Assembly (NCBI GenBank): GCA_964383365.1
Contig: CAYLHF010000018.1
Coordinates: 3,649-67,648 of the forward strand
From: CAYLHF01 sp964383365
Lineage (GTDB): Bacteria > Bacteroidota > Rhodothermia > Rhodothermales > UBA10348
Reading direction: 5' to 3'
Length of the DNA stretch: 64,000 nt
Notes under the pieces: generated by a model
The model's database searches: none
What the model was told of the DNA's origin: nothing
Seen by the model: only the letters and a program-made list of their open reading frames with translations
Program-made: the position numbers and the translations under genes
Shown: positions 33,936-42,746 of the stretch, one piece after another
How the letters are laid out: each line of letters begins with the position of its first letter
Numbering within the stretch: position 1 is the first letter of the stretch

Positions 33936-35037
33936 TGACCTGCTGAAGGCCGACAAACCGTTCAGGTCGAAGGTCCGAAAATCTCTTTTTCCCTTCCAGA
34001 AAGTACGCTTTCACGATACTCGATCGATAGTCGGGGAGAACAGGGGTTTGTTGCTCGTCTGAGAGGACATCTGCGTGTTCTCGAAAATCGCTCCGCATCC
34101 GGTAGAAATCTCTGTAGGCACGAAGAATTGCGTGTGCTTCAGCCCATCGAAACCGTACGAGACTCCGCACAAAGGCAACAATGTCCAGCAACAAACGAAA
34201 TGGGAACAGGGACCGGTACTCTTTTATCGGCGTGTTCTTATAGAGGACCAGTAAGCTGTTTCGATAGTTCAGATACGCTTTTTGCGGGCTGTACGCGGGC
34301 AACGAAGCACCACCGATATGAAAGACACGACTCGACGGTTCGGCCACGATTCGATACCCATGCCTGCGAAGCCTCCAGCACAGATCAATCTCTTCCATGT
34401 GCATCCAGAGTCTTTCGTCCAGGCCTCCCAACTGGTCGTAGAGATTTTTTCGGATCAGAATGGCCGCTCCGGTCGCCCAGAATACGTCTGACGTCGAATC
34501 ATACTGCCCGTGATCTTTCTCCATGTGGAAGAGAATGCGGCCCCGTGTGAACGGAAAACCGTATCGGTCCAGGTGTCCGCCCGCTCCTCCTGCGTATTCG
34601 AATTGCGTACGATCAGTGTACTGGAGCATTTTTGGCTGAATCGCAGCTATGTCGCATTCGGATTCCATTCGATCGACCAGGGGTTCCAACCACCGGCAGC
34701 TGACCTCTACGTCATTATTGAGCAGGACGAGATACCTGCCACTAGCGATGCGAGCCGCCACATTATTGCCTCTGCAAAACGCCCAGTTTTCCGGGTGCCG
34801 GACGATGATCACAGTTGGGAACCGGGCCGCCACCCAATCGGCTGACCCGTCCGTCGACGCATTATCAGCGAGTATTATTTCGAGGTTGGGATAATTCGAT
34901 GCTACGACGCTCGGCAGACACGTTTTAAGAAGCTCCAGTCCGTTGTAAGAGACGATAACAACGGATACCCGTGGAGCACCCGGATCGATCATTCCGTTCT
35001 TCTCCGCGATATGAGTTTCATTGTTTTTAATGGACAT
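33868..35037 (-). CDS. Glycosyltransferase family 2 (rhamnosyltransferase-like)
   Basis: 389 residues. GT-A fold: VSVVIVSYNGLELLKTCLPSV at 24-44, the nucleotide-sugar Asp in LADNASTDGSADWV, the metal-binding NNDVEV, and the acceptor/catalytic region GGLDERLWMHMEEIDLCWRLRRHGY. The C-terminal 100 residues are basic and include a run (LLLDIVAFVRSLVRF) that may lie on the membrane. It likely adds a sugar to a surface polysaccharide or lipid; the donor is unknown. The start overlaps the RNase HII stop by 11 bases, so it is the last gene of a four-gene run. Confidence 0.9.
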   Translation of the reverse strand: MSIKNNETHIAEKNGMIDPGAPRVSVVIVSYNGLELLKTCLPSVVASNYPNLEIILADNASTDGSADWVAARFPTVIIVRHPENWAFCRGNNVAARIASGRYLVLLNNDVEVSCRWLEPLVDRMESECDIAAIQPKMLQYTDRTQFEYAGGAGGHLDRYGFPFTRGRILFHMEKDHGQYDSTSDVFWATGAAILIRKNLYDQLGGLDERLWMHMEEIDLCWRLRRHGYRIVAEPSSRVFHIGGASLPAYSPQKAYLNYRNSLLVLYKNTPIKEYRSLFPFRLLLDIVAFVRSLVRFRWAEAHAILRAYRDFYRMRSDFREHADVLSDEQQTPVLPDYRSSIVKAYFLEGKKRFSDLRPERFVGLQQVITEDDPQIESSRYPDRSPGGRA

Positions 35038-35647
35038 ATCGCGGAGTCAGACGAAATGATTTCCGATGGAATCGGGACGGACCGTATTCGACGAGCGCAT
35101 CGTAGTGTGCGCGTGTAGGATACCCCTTGTTCGTGTCCCAACCGTACATCGCATAGTCAGTACTCAAGTCGAACATGATGGCGTCTCGCTCCGTTTTGGC
35201 AATGATCGAGGCGGCGGCGATCGACTCACACGTGGCATCACCGGAGACTATCGTCTGCTGGGGGCAGGGTGAGTCCGGTATCTCCGTATTTCCGTCTACC
35301 AGTGCCACGTCCGCAGGTTGATTCAGATTTTCAAGAGCTCGGCGCATAGCCTCCATGGAGGCCCACAGGATGTTCAGTTCGTCTATTTCAGACGGTGAAC
35401 AAATCCCGATCCCCACCGACACAGCATGCTCGAAGATCCTGGAGCGAAGGTGTTCACGCATCCCGGACGAGAGTTTCTTACTGTCACGCACCTCAGTAAT
35501 CCGAGCTCCCGGATCCAGGATGACGGCAGCTGCGACGACCGGTCCGGCCAGACAGCCGCGCCCTGCCTCATCGACTCCGGCGACCCGAGAGTATCCGGCC
35601 TTCAGAAGCTGGTATTCACTCTGGTAGTCAGGGGACTTACGATTCAT
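35027..35647 (-). CDS. rnhB: Ribonuclease HII
   Basis: 206 residues from ATG 35647. Cuts RNA in RNA-DNA hybrids and removes single ribonucleotides from DNA. The catalytic Asp26-Glu27 lie in VAGVDEAGRGCLAGPV; the third Asp is in ALVDGNTEI and the fourth in GDATCESIAAASIIAKTERD. KGYPTRAHYDALVEYGPSRFHRKSF is the usual C-terminal motif. The first 11 bases overlap the end of the MurF-like gene; an ATG at 35668 inside that gene is a possible longer start. Confidence 0.95.
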   Translation of the reverse strand: MNRKSPDYQSEYQLLKAGYSRVAGVDEAGRGCLAGPVVAAAVILDPGARITEVRDSKKLSSGMREHLRSRIFEHAVSVGIGICSPSEIDELNILWASMEAMRRALENLNQPADVALVDGNTEIPDSPCPQQTIVSGDATCESIAAASIIAKTERDAIMFDLSTDYAMYGWDTNKGYPTRAHYDALVEYGPSRFHRKSFRLTPRYVH

Positions 35648-37244
35648 CGAATTGGTCAGGGAGGTCATTTTCATACAGAACCGTGTCACCCGGAAGCAGA
35701 TACTGCTTAAGATAGGATTGTGCTTCGAATAACGAAGCCACTGTATGGATCTCCGTCGGATCAAATCCCGAGCGGTCCAATCCTTCCCGGATGGGAGCAG
35801 TCTGTCGCTCGCCGACAAGAATAACGTGGTCCACATGGTCCTTCATGGCGAGACCAAAAAGCCTGTTTTCTTCGCCCTGAATGTCGCCGAGTTCGATCAT
35901 TCCAGGGGTGACGACTACCCGGCGCCCGGCCGTAAACTGCCCCAAAATTTCCAGCGCATTCCGGGCGCCGACCGGATTGCTGTTGAAGGCATCGTCGATA
36001 ACGGTAATCTCTCCTTCCATGCGCAGTGCAAGTCGATGGGGAACGGGCTCCATGTCTTCTATGGCCGCCGTCATTTGTCGAAGTCTGAGTCCGTGGATTC
36101 TACCCGCGGCGATGGCCATGAGAATATTACCCACATTATGTCTCCCCAGGAGAACAGTCCGGAAGTCGCAGGTGACGCCATTCTCATCACTAACCGTAAA
36201 TCGGGCCCCGTCCGGTCCAAAGCTGATGTGGGATGCGGTAATTTCGGCTTCAACGTTATTCAGAGTCGAAACCCGCCAGAGCGTTCCTGTAAATTCATCA
36301 GCCATCCGTGCAACATGGACGTCGTCAGCGTTTAGAATCGCATGTCCTCCGGGACGAACATATTCGAGCAGTGATGCTTTTTCGGCAGCAATTGCCTCGA
36401 TACTTCCCATCGACTCCATGTGCGCAACGCCCACCGATGTGATCATGGCAATATCCGGTTTCGCGATGTCGCACAATTCGGCTATATCTCCCGGATGGCG
36501 AATGCCCATCTCGAGTATGAGCATGCGATGCGCACTGTCCAGATGGTTATTAACGACTTTACAAATCCCCATCGGAGTGTTGTAGGAACCCGGCGTGGCA
36601 AGTACTGGAAATCGGTATCCGAGAACACGGTCCGTCGCGAATTTGACCGAGGTTTTTCCGTAGGAGCCTGTTATCGCAATGATCGCGAGGTCTTGTCGAC
36701 CCGCCAGGATCGTACGGGCTTTTCTCTTGAATCCGTTTCGAATGGAGTGTTCGACGGGTCTGAGAAGAGTCGACGACAGGACAATGATGAATGGCGCCAG
36801 CAGGTCCGCCCCATATAATGACAAAAAGAGAACAGCCAGATCACCTGCAGACTGAACGGGTCTTAAAACCACGAGGAAAGGCGCTGCCATCACGATGGTC
36901 GAGAGGGCAATGATCCGCAGGAGGCGGGGGGTATAAATCAGCGGTTTCTTCTGTCGGGTCCTTCTGTAGCGCCGGGATGAGGCGAAACTGACGGCCCAGA
37001 GGATCGAGATACTACCCAGAAATACCGGTCCATACCGATCCGAATTGAGGAGGAGACCAATCAGAATACCAGCTCCAAACACATGAGACCGCCTTATGAC
37101 GGCATCGTGCACGTGGTTTTGGAGCCAGTGGAGGAATGCGTGGGTATCATACCCCTCCAGTTGAATCAGGTGTAGAAAGAAACGAGTGCGTCGCGCGATT
37201 CTCCAGAGACTGAAAGCGACGGCGATCAGAATGAGGATGATCAT
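35637..37244 (-). CDS. Membrane-anchored MurF-like Mur ligase
   Basis: 535 residues. Residues 1-160 hold about five hydrophobic segments in place of the normal MurF UMT-binding domain. The ligase core starts at about 185: P-loop AITGSYGKTSVKF (191-202), EMGIRHPGDIAELCDIAKPDIAMITSVGVAHME (Mg2+ Glu and His), EKASLLEYVRPGGHAILNADD, and the C-terminal DDAFNSNPVGARNALEIL and VTPGMIELG motifs, all MurF-like. A MurF without the uridine-binding domain but with a membrane anchor probably acts on a lipid-linked substrate instead of UDP-MurNAc-tripeptide. Whether a normal murF exists elsewhere is unknown. Overlaps the hydrolase stop (ATGA) and the rnhB start. Confidence 0.85.
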   Translation of the reverse strand: MIILILIAVAFSLWRIARRTRFFLHLIQLEGYDTHAFLHWLQNHVHDAVIRRSHVFGAGILIGLLLNSDRYGPVFLGSISILWAVSFASSRRYRRTRQKKPLIYTPRLLRIIALSTIVMAAPFLVVLRPVQSAGDLAVLFLSLYGADLLAPFIIVLSSTLLRPVEHSIRNGFKRKARTILAGRQDLAIIAITGSYGKTSVKFATDRVLGYRFPVLATPGSYNTPMGICKVVNNHLDSAHRMLILEMGIRHPGDIAELCDIAKPDIAMITSVGVAHMESMGSIEAIAAEKASLLEYVRPGGHAILNADDVHVARMADEFTGTLWRVSTLNNVEAEITASHISFGPDGARFTVSDENGVTCDFRTVLLGRHNVGNILMAIAAGRIHGLRLRQMTAAIEDMEPVPHRLALRMEGEITVIDDAFNSNPVGARNALEILGQFTAGRRVVVTPGMIELGDIQGEENRLFGLAMKDHVDHVILVGERQTAPIREGLDRSGFDPTEIHTVASLFEAQSYLKQYLLPGDTVLYENDLPDQFDES

Positions 37245-38050
37245 GCGGGTTCCAGAAATTGAATCAGACCGGCCCGGACGATATCGGGTCGATCGAGGTG
37301 GGAGAAATGTCCGGCATCTTCTACTACCACCAGACCGGCGTCCTGAATGTCATCTATCAGGGTCTGCATCTGGAGAATCGTGACAGCCGAATCATCGGCT
37401 CCGTAAAAAATCAACACGGGTACAGATATATTCGCCAGGCGATCCTCGAGATAACAATTGACGGTCCGGACGAAGACTTCACGCATGACCCCTTCCAGTC
37501 TTCTGTAGTCCGTTGAGCCGAGCGCTTTCCAGACCAGAGAGTGGCGGAGCCAGTCCAGACCGAACTCCCGAAGACGACTCGGAAGAAATTGAAAGGGAGC
37601 TCGAAGCGCCGAGGAAATTCCCCGACGCAGATAGAATGTTGCCGTCCTCTGTCTGCGAATTCCCGACGGGCTGATCAATATGAGTCGAACCAGTCCACTC
37701 GGTGGGTCAGATTCGGACGCGAGAAAAAGCCCTATTCGTCCTCCGTTCGAGTGCCCGACGTACGAAAATGAATCGTCAAAATAGTGGTTGATTATCTGAC
37801 GCACTGCCGTTGCGTGTTCTTCTACTCCCCACGCGGAGGGAGGAGGAGGAGTCGCACCGTGTCCGGGAAGGTCGACGTTGACAACAAAACAAGTTTCATC
37901 CAACCAGTCCTGGATGGGCTGCATTCCATCGGAACTACTTCCCCATCCATGCACGAGTAAAACGGCTGGACTGCCCCTCCTACCCGTAATGCGGCACGAG
38001 ATGCGACACGTTTGGTCAGATACAGTTACTTCTATGAGTTCTGTGGTCAT
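37241..38050 (-). CDS. Alpha/beta hydrolase
   Basis: 269 residues, no signal peptide. The oxyanion motif is LLVHGWGSSS (31-40), the nucleophile elbow is VGHSNGG with Ser101, the acid is in FYGADDSAV (Asp219 or Asp220) and the base in EDAGHFSHLDRPD (His248 or His251). A lid-like insertion spans about 135-200. The substrate is unknown. Its stop overlaps the start of the membrane MurF-like gene by 4 bases, so the two are made together; an ester- or amide-bond step on the same envelope intermediate is possible. Confidence 0.9.
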   Translation of the reverse strand: MTTELIEVTVSDQTCRISCRITGRRGSPAVLLVHGWGSSSDGMQPIQDWLDETCFVVNVDLPGHGATPPPPSAWGVEEHATAVRQIINHYFDDSFSYVGHSNGGRIGLFLASESDPPSGLVRLILISPSGIRRQRTATFYLRRGISSALRAPFQFLPSRLREFGLDWLRHSLVWKALGSTDYRRLEGVMREVFVRTVNCYLEDRLANISVPVLIFYGADDSAVTILQMQTLIDDIQDAGLVVVEDAGHFSHLDRPDIVRAGLIQFLEPA

Positions 38051-38235
38051 CGGAACCGGAGTCCTTGCCGCAAGGTTTGAAACGATCTATCTTCCACGTC
38101 GTAGCATCTGTCCTGCGTTTCTAGTCGCAATCGGCTCCGCAAGATAATCAACGACCGAGTAGTATCCCCCGGGATTCACTCCGTCGACGTCGCAGGCGGC
38201 CATCTTTTCTCAACGTCCATTTCTCGCACGAGTTC

Positions 38236-39351
38236 ATGTCAGACAAGACATTCTCCGGAATTCTCGAATTGATCGGGGATAAGAAGTTCGGTTTCATCAG
38301 AACGTTTCAACCGGATATTCCCAAAGGGAAGCGCGACCCGTTTGTATCTCCGGCACTGATCAATCGCCATCGACTGCGAGACGGTATCCTCATGGAGGGA
38401 TCATTACGACCGGGACGCAAGGGTGATCTTCAGGTAAGTCAGATTGACACGGTGATGGGGCTCCCGCTGGAGAAATGGAAGGCACTCTATGATTTTGACT
38501 CGGGTCACAGCATTTATCCGGAAGAGCGTCTGAAGATGTCGACGGTGCCGTCGAACATTACCATGCGTGTCGTAGATCTTGCAGCTCCCATCGGGAAAGG
38601 GCAACGAGCGTTGATCGTAGCCCCACCGAGGACCGGAAAGACGTATATCCTGAAGGAAATTGCGGCGGCCCTGACAATAAACCATCCGGAAGTCGATCTG
38701 GTCGCTCTACTCGTGGACGAGCGTCCCGAAGAAGTGACCGATTTCAAGCGGAGTACGAGCGCGAGAGTGTTCGCCTCTTCCAATGACAGGGAGGAGGATA
38801 ATCACGTGAGGGTTTCGGCTCTTACGCACGAATACGTAAAACGCCTGGTAGAGTTGGATCACGATGTCGTTCTGCTCCTGGACTCGCTGACGCGCCTGGG
38901 TCGAAACTTCAACCTGACGGCAGGAGGGAGCGGTCGGACGATGTCCGGAGGGCTCGACTCCCGGGCAATGATTATTCCGAGAAAGATCTTCGGTGCGGCG
39001 CGGAATATAGAGGGTGGAGGATCACTCACGATTATTGCCACTGCGTTGATCGAGACCGGTTCTAGAATGGACGAGGTCATTTTTGAGGAGTTCAAAGGAA
39101 CCGGGAACGCAGAAATTGTTCTGGATCGGGAAATGGCCGATAAACGTATTTATCCGGCAATCAACCTTCGAAAGAGTGGAACGCGGAACGAAGATATTCT
39201 GCTTGGCGATCGGACTCAGCAACATCACCGATTGTTTCGGGCGCTGAACAGCCGGAGTCCACTCGATGCAATGCAAGCCCTGCTCCGGCATATGCAACAG
39301 GCTGAGACCAATGACGCTCTGCTCGACTTGCTCATACCGTCTCATGTTTGA
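38236..39351 (+). CDS. rho: Transcription termination factor Rho, compact form
   Basis: 371 residues. Hexameric RNA-dependent ATPase that ends transcription. It begins directly with the RNA-binding fold (SGILELIGDKKFGFIR...DPFVSPALINRHRLRDG), so the usual N-terminal helix bundle and any inserted domain are absent; Escherichia coli Rho has 419 residues and many Bacteroidota have over 500. The ATPase part is normal: P-loop APPRTGKT at 129-136, VDERPEEVTDF, LLDSLTRLGRNFN, and GAARNIEGGGSLT. The Q- and R-loop residues differ slightly (RLGRNFN for RLARAYN; MSGGLDS for LSGGVDA). It may be the only Rho or a shorter paralogue. Single gene with no clear partner. Confidence 0.92.
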   Translation: MSDKTFSGILELIGDKKFGFIRTFQPDIPKGKRDPFVSPALINRHRLRDGILMEGSLRPGRKGDLQVSQIDTVMGLPLEKWKALYDFDSGHSIYPEERLKMSTVPSNITMRVVDLAAPIGKGQRALIVAPPRTGKTYILKEIAAALTINHPEVDLVALLVDERPEEVTDFKRSTSARVFASSNDREEDNHVRVSALTHEYVKRLVELDHDVVLLLDSLTRLGRNFNLTAGGSGRTMSGGLDSRAMIIPRKIFGAARNIEGGGSLTIIATALIETGSRMDEVIFEEFKGTGNAEIVLDREMADKRIYPAINLRKSGTRNEDILLGDRTQQHHRLFRALNSRSPLDAMQALLRHMQQAETNDALLDLLIPSHV

Positions 39352-39425
39352 CGAAGCCCTCTGGTTATGATTGACTTCGATCGGGGTCTTCGGGTCAGTC
39401 ACTGCGAACGAGATCGGAGACCAGC

Positions 39426-40121
39426 ATCGAGAATCAACCTATCCCCACGTGGCGAAGCGACGAACAACCACGCGAAAAAATCGGACTGCACGGAAGTCAG
39501 TCGTTGTCTGACACCGAACTGTTGGCCCTGATTCTGGGTTCTGGAGCAACGACGGTCCGGGGGCCTCTTTCCGCAGTCGGGATTGCCCGACAATTACTTA
39601 TGCGACACCGGAGTCTGAGGAATCTCTCGGCACTAGATATCGACGAGCTTCGGGCCGCGGAGGGAGTCGGACCGGCCCGGGGAGCGCGTCTTGTTGCATC
39701 ATTCGAGATTGGTCGACGAATCGAGGCTTCTTCCCGCGAAAAGTCACCTGTTCTCCGTTGTCCGACGGACGTCGCGGCACATTATGCGCCGTCGATGAGA
39801 GATTTACACCGGGAGATATTCCGGGTCGTTCTACTCAATTCATCGTCCAGAGTCATCCGCGACTTTACTGCCAGCGAAGGGGGACTGGCTGCGAGTATCG
39901 TCGAACCTCGCATCGTATTTCGGCGGGCTATCCTGTGCCACGCCGCGTCCATGATCTGCCTGCATAATCATCCTTCCGGGAATCTTGAACCGAGTGTCGA
40001 AGACCTCCGAATTACCCGCCAACTCGTGGCGGCCGGGCGACTGATCGGTGTCGAGGTCAGAGACCATATCATCATTGCCGGAGACGGGTATACGTCTCTT
40101 GCCGAGCGTGGCCATATCTAG
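39426..40121 (+). CDS. radC: DNA repair protein RadC family (JAB/MPN domain), unusual start
   Basis: The frame carries the full RadC N-terminus (IPTWRSDEQPREKIGLHG then SLSDTELLALILGSG) upstream of the first possible start, the TTG at 39504. From the in-frame stop at 39372 to that TTG there is no ATG, GTG or TTG; only CTG at 39402 and ATC codons at 39426 and 39441. A ribosome-site-like GGAGA lies 6 bases before the ATC at 39426, which I used. The helix-hairpin-helix is at EGVGPARGARLVASFEIGRR. The JAB metal motif is LHNHPSGNLEPSVED with two His and one Asp. Function of RadC is not settled (repair/recombination). A terminator follows. Confidence 0.8.
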   Translation: MENQPIPTWRSDEQPREKIGLHGSQSLSDTELLALILGSGATTVRGPLSAVGIARQLLMRHRSLRNLSALDIDELRAAEGVGPARGARLVASFEIGRRIEASSREKSPVLRCPTDVAAHYAPSMRDLHREIFRVVLLNSSSRVIRDFTASEGGLAASIVEPRIVFRRAILCHAASMICLHNHPSGNLEPSVEDLRITRQLVAAGRLIGVEVRDHIIIAGDGYTSLAERGHI

Positions 40122-40239
40122 GGTGCGGGGTGCCGGCGTCTATTCTGCGCTTTTGTTCGGTCGAATCAGACGGAATTTCAATCACATCCAATTGAAGCCA
40201 TCCCGGAATCGGTCTACCTTCCACAGATCTTTCAGCTCC

Positions 40240-40265
40240 GGGTACCCGACGCAGGTACCCTTTTT
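40240..40265 (+). terminator. Intrinsic terminator between radC and glyS
   Basis: GGGTACC (40240-40246) and GGTACCC (40254-40260) with a 7-base loop, then five Ts. It ends the radC transcript 120 bases after its stop, but is only 30 bases before the glyS start codon, so glyS needs a promoter inside or after it, or this is an attenuator. Confidence 0.8.
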
Positions 40266-40294
40266 AATAGGACTTGTAATCAATACCCCGATCC

Positions 40295-41725
40295 ATGAGC
40301 GCCGTATTCGAAAAAATTATCTCTCTTTCCAAGCGTAGGGGATTCGTTTTCCAGTCCTCCGAGATTTACGGAGGCCTGGGTGCAACGTATGATTACGGAC
40401 CACTCGGTGCCGAACTCAAGCGCAATGTCACGTCTCGTTGGTGGAACTCGATGGTCTACCAGAACGAGAATGTCGTCGGTCTGGATGCGTCGATTCTGAT
40501 GCATCCCAAAGTGTGGAAAGCTTCGGGCCATGTCGATGCCTTCAGTGACCCTCTGATTGACGACAAAAAGTCGAAGAAGCGTTATCGGGCAGACCAGTTG
40601 ATCGAGAACCATATCGAGCGGCTTCGAAAAAAGAAGCGAACGGATCGTGCCGACGGCGTGTACGCCCGGCTGGTGGAGGCGCTCAATGCGGACGATATGC
40701 CGGCGGCGCTGTATCAGATCATTGTCGACGAAGAGATCAAGTCGCCGGATTCAGGCGTCGCCGATTGGACGGATGTTCGACAGTTCAACTTGATGTTTTC
40801 GACGTATCTGGGTCCGCTCGGAGATGAGGACAATAAAATTTATCTGAGACCGGAGACAGCACAGGGCATTTTCGTCAACTTTCACAACGTTCGTGAGACC
40901 GCACGTCAGCAGATTCCTTTCGGCATTGCCCAGATTGGAAAGGCTTTCAGAAACGAAATCGTCGCCAGACAATTCATATTTCGGATGCGCGAATTTGAAC
41001 AGATGGAGATGCAGTATTTCGTCAAACCGGGAGAGCAGCTGGATGCATTTGAGGAGTGGCGCGAGAAGAGGATGGCGTGGCATCTTTCCAACGGCATACG
41101 TGATGACAAGCTTCGCTGGCACGGGCACGAAAAACTGGCTCACTACGCTGATGCGGCGTTCGATATACAGTATGAGTATCCGTTCGGTTGGCAGGAGTTG
41201 GAAGGCATCCATTCCAGAACCGATTTCGACCTGAAAGGACATCAGGAACACTCGGGGAAGAAACTGGAGTATTTCGATCCGCAATCGCAGGAACGATATA
41301 CTCCGTATGTGGTCGAGACGTCGGTTGGTGTGGATCGAACCGTTCTGATGCTGCTCTGTGAGGCATATCGGGAGGAGGAAGTCAACGGGGAGCAGCGGAC
41401 GGTCTTGAAGTTTAATCCGTCCATTGCACCGATTAAAGTCGGTGTGCTTCCGTTGGTGAAAAAGGATGGCATGCCGGAGGTTGCCCGGGCAATAGCCGGT
41501 GATATCGGGGCCGACTTCAATACGTTCTATGACGAGAAGGGAGCCGTCGGGAGAAGGTATCGGAGAATGGACGAAATCGGCACGCCGTTCTGTGTCACCG
41601 TCGACGGTGAAACCATGGCAGATGGTACCGTAACGGTCCGTGAGCGGGACACGATGACCCAGGAACGAATCGGGAAAGACCGGGTGGCAACATATCTGTT
41701 CGACAAAATAAGGAATGCCGGGTAG
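40295..41725 (+). CDS. glyS: Glycyl-tRNA synthetase, alpha2 (eukaryote/archaeon-like) type
   Basis: 476 residues. Class II synthetase that charges tRNA-Gly. Motifs: GGLGATYDYGPLGAELKRN near the N-terminus, LRPETAQGIFVNF, QIGKAFRNEIVARQFIFRMREFEQMEMQYFV (motif 2) and TSVGVDRTVLMLLCEAY (motif 3 Arg). The anticodon-binding domain with GVLPLVKKDGMPEVARAI and RRYRRMDEIGTPFCVTVD closes the protein. This single-chain form replaces the two-subunit GlyQ/GlyS of many bacteria. nadA begins 3 bases after the stop. Confidence 0.97.
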   Translation: MSAVFEKIISLSKRRGFVFQSSEIYGGLGATYDYGPLGAELKRNVTSRWWNSMVYQNENVVGLDASILMHPKVWKASGHVDAFSDPLIDDKKSKKRYRADQLIENHIERLRKKKRTDRADGVYARLVEALNADDMPAALYQIIVDEEIKSPDSGVADWTDVRQFNLMFSTYLGPLGDEDNKIYLRPETAQGIFVNFHNVRETARQQIPFGIAQIGKAFRNEIVARQFIFRMREFEQMEMQYFVKPGEQLDAFEEWREKRMAWHLSNGIRDDKLRWHGHEKLAHYADAAFDIQYEYPFGWQELEGIHSRTDFDLKGHQEHSGKKLEYFDPQSQERYTPYVVETSVGVDRTVLMLLCEAYREEEVNGEQRTVLKFNPSIAPIKVGVLPLVKKDGMPEVARAIAGDIGADFNTFYDEKGAVGRRYRRMDEIGTPFCVTVDGETMADGTVTVRERDTMTQERIGKDRVATYLFDKIRNAG

Positions 41726-41727
41726 GG

Positions 41728-42717
41728 ATGAGTACAATAGAAGACCATGCACAACTCGGGTACGTAGACGATGTCGTAGACCCGTCTCTCGATCTTAGGG
41801 AGGAGATTCTTCGTCTCAAAAAGATCAAGAATGCGGTTCTTCTCGCCCATTATTATCAGGAGCCGGATATTCAGGATGTTGCCGATTTTATCGGCGACTC
41901 ACTCGGACTTTCCAGGGAGGCGGCCGACACGGACGCAGACCTGATCGTGTTTGCCGGCGTTCATTTCATGGCGGAAACTGCCAAAATTCTGAACCCTGGG
42001 AAAAAAGTAATCCTTCCGGATCTGAACGCGGGGTGTTCGCTGGCTGATTCGTGTCCTGCGCCCGAATTTGAGGCCTTCCGTAAGGAGCATCCGGATCATA
42101 TTGTTATTTCGTACATCAATTGTTCGGCCGAAACGAAAGCGCTCAGCGATATCATCTGTACGTCATCCAATGCCGAACACATCGTACGGCAGATTCCGGA
42201 AGATCAACCGATCATTTTTGCTCCGGACAAGAATCTGGGAGCATATCTGAACAAGCAGACGGGCCGGGAGATGTTGTTGTGGGACGGGGTCTGTATTGTC
42301 CATCAGACGTTCAGCGAGCAGAAACTGGTTCGGTTGAAAATGCGATACGAAGGTGCCCCCGTTCTTGCACATCCCGAGTGTGATGAGCCGGTTCTTCGCC
42401 ATGCAGACTTCATCGGATCGACCTCCGGTATTCGAAAATACGCCGTAGAGAGCGATGCTCTGACAATCATTGTGGCTACGGAGGAAGGAATATTGCATCA
42501 GATGCAAAAAGATTCTCCTGAAAAAACATTCATTCCTGCCCCCCCGGAAAACGGTTGTGCGTGTAATCAATGTCCCCATATGCGCCTGAATACGCTCGAG
42601 AAACTGTATCTGGCTCTCGTCCATGAAGAGCCGGAATTAGTCATGGCCGAGGGAATCCGGCTTGCCGCCCTTGAGCCTATAGAGCGGATGATGGAGATGA
42701 GCGCTGCGATCGTCTGA
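41728..42717 (+). CDS. nadA: Quinolinate synthase
   Basis: 329 residues. Condenses iminoaspartate with dihydroxyacetone phosphate to quinolinate, the second step of NAD synthesis, using a 4Fe-4S cluster. The three cluster cysteines lie in LNAGCSLADSC, GSTSGIRK-adjacent NCSAETKA region and ENGCACNQCPHM; LLAHYYQEPDIQDVADFIGDSLGLS at about 35-60 is the family signature, and HPECDEPVLRHADFIGSTSGI is the substrate loop. No nadB or nadC is nearby. It starts GGTAGGGATG, 3 bases after glyS. Confidence 0.96.
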   Translation: MSTIEDHAQLGYVDDVVDPSLDLREEILRLKKIKNAVLLAHYYQEPDIQDVADFIGDSLGLSREAADTDADLIVFAGVHFMAETAKILNPGKKVILPDLNAGCSLADSCPAPEFEAFRKEHPDHIVISYINCSAETKALSDIICTSSNAEHIVRQIPEDQPIIFAPDKNLGAYLNKQTGREMLLWDGVCIVHQTFSEQKLVRLKMRYEGAPVLAHPECDEPVLRHADFIGSTSGIRKYAVESDALTIIVATEEGILHQMQKDSPEKTFIPAPPENGCACNQCPHMRLNTLEKLYLALVHEEPELVMAEGIRLAALEPIERMMEMSAAIV

Positions 42718-42746
42718 TGGAGGCAGATGCCGCATTTGTCGATTGA

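Noticed and set aside
40751..41752. 333-codon frame opposite glyS
   Set aside because: Long only because of the codon bias of glyS; the composition is His/Arg/Ile-rich with no recognisable domain.
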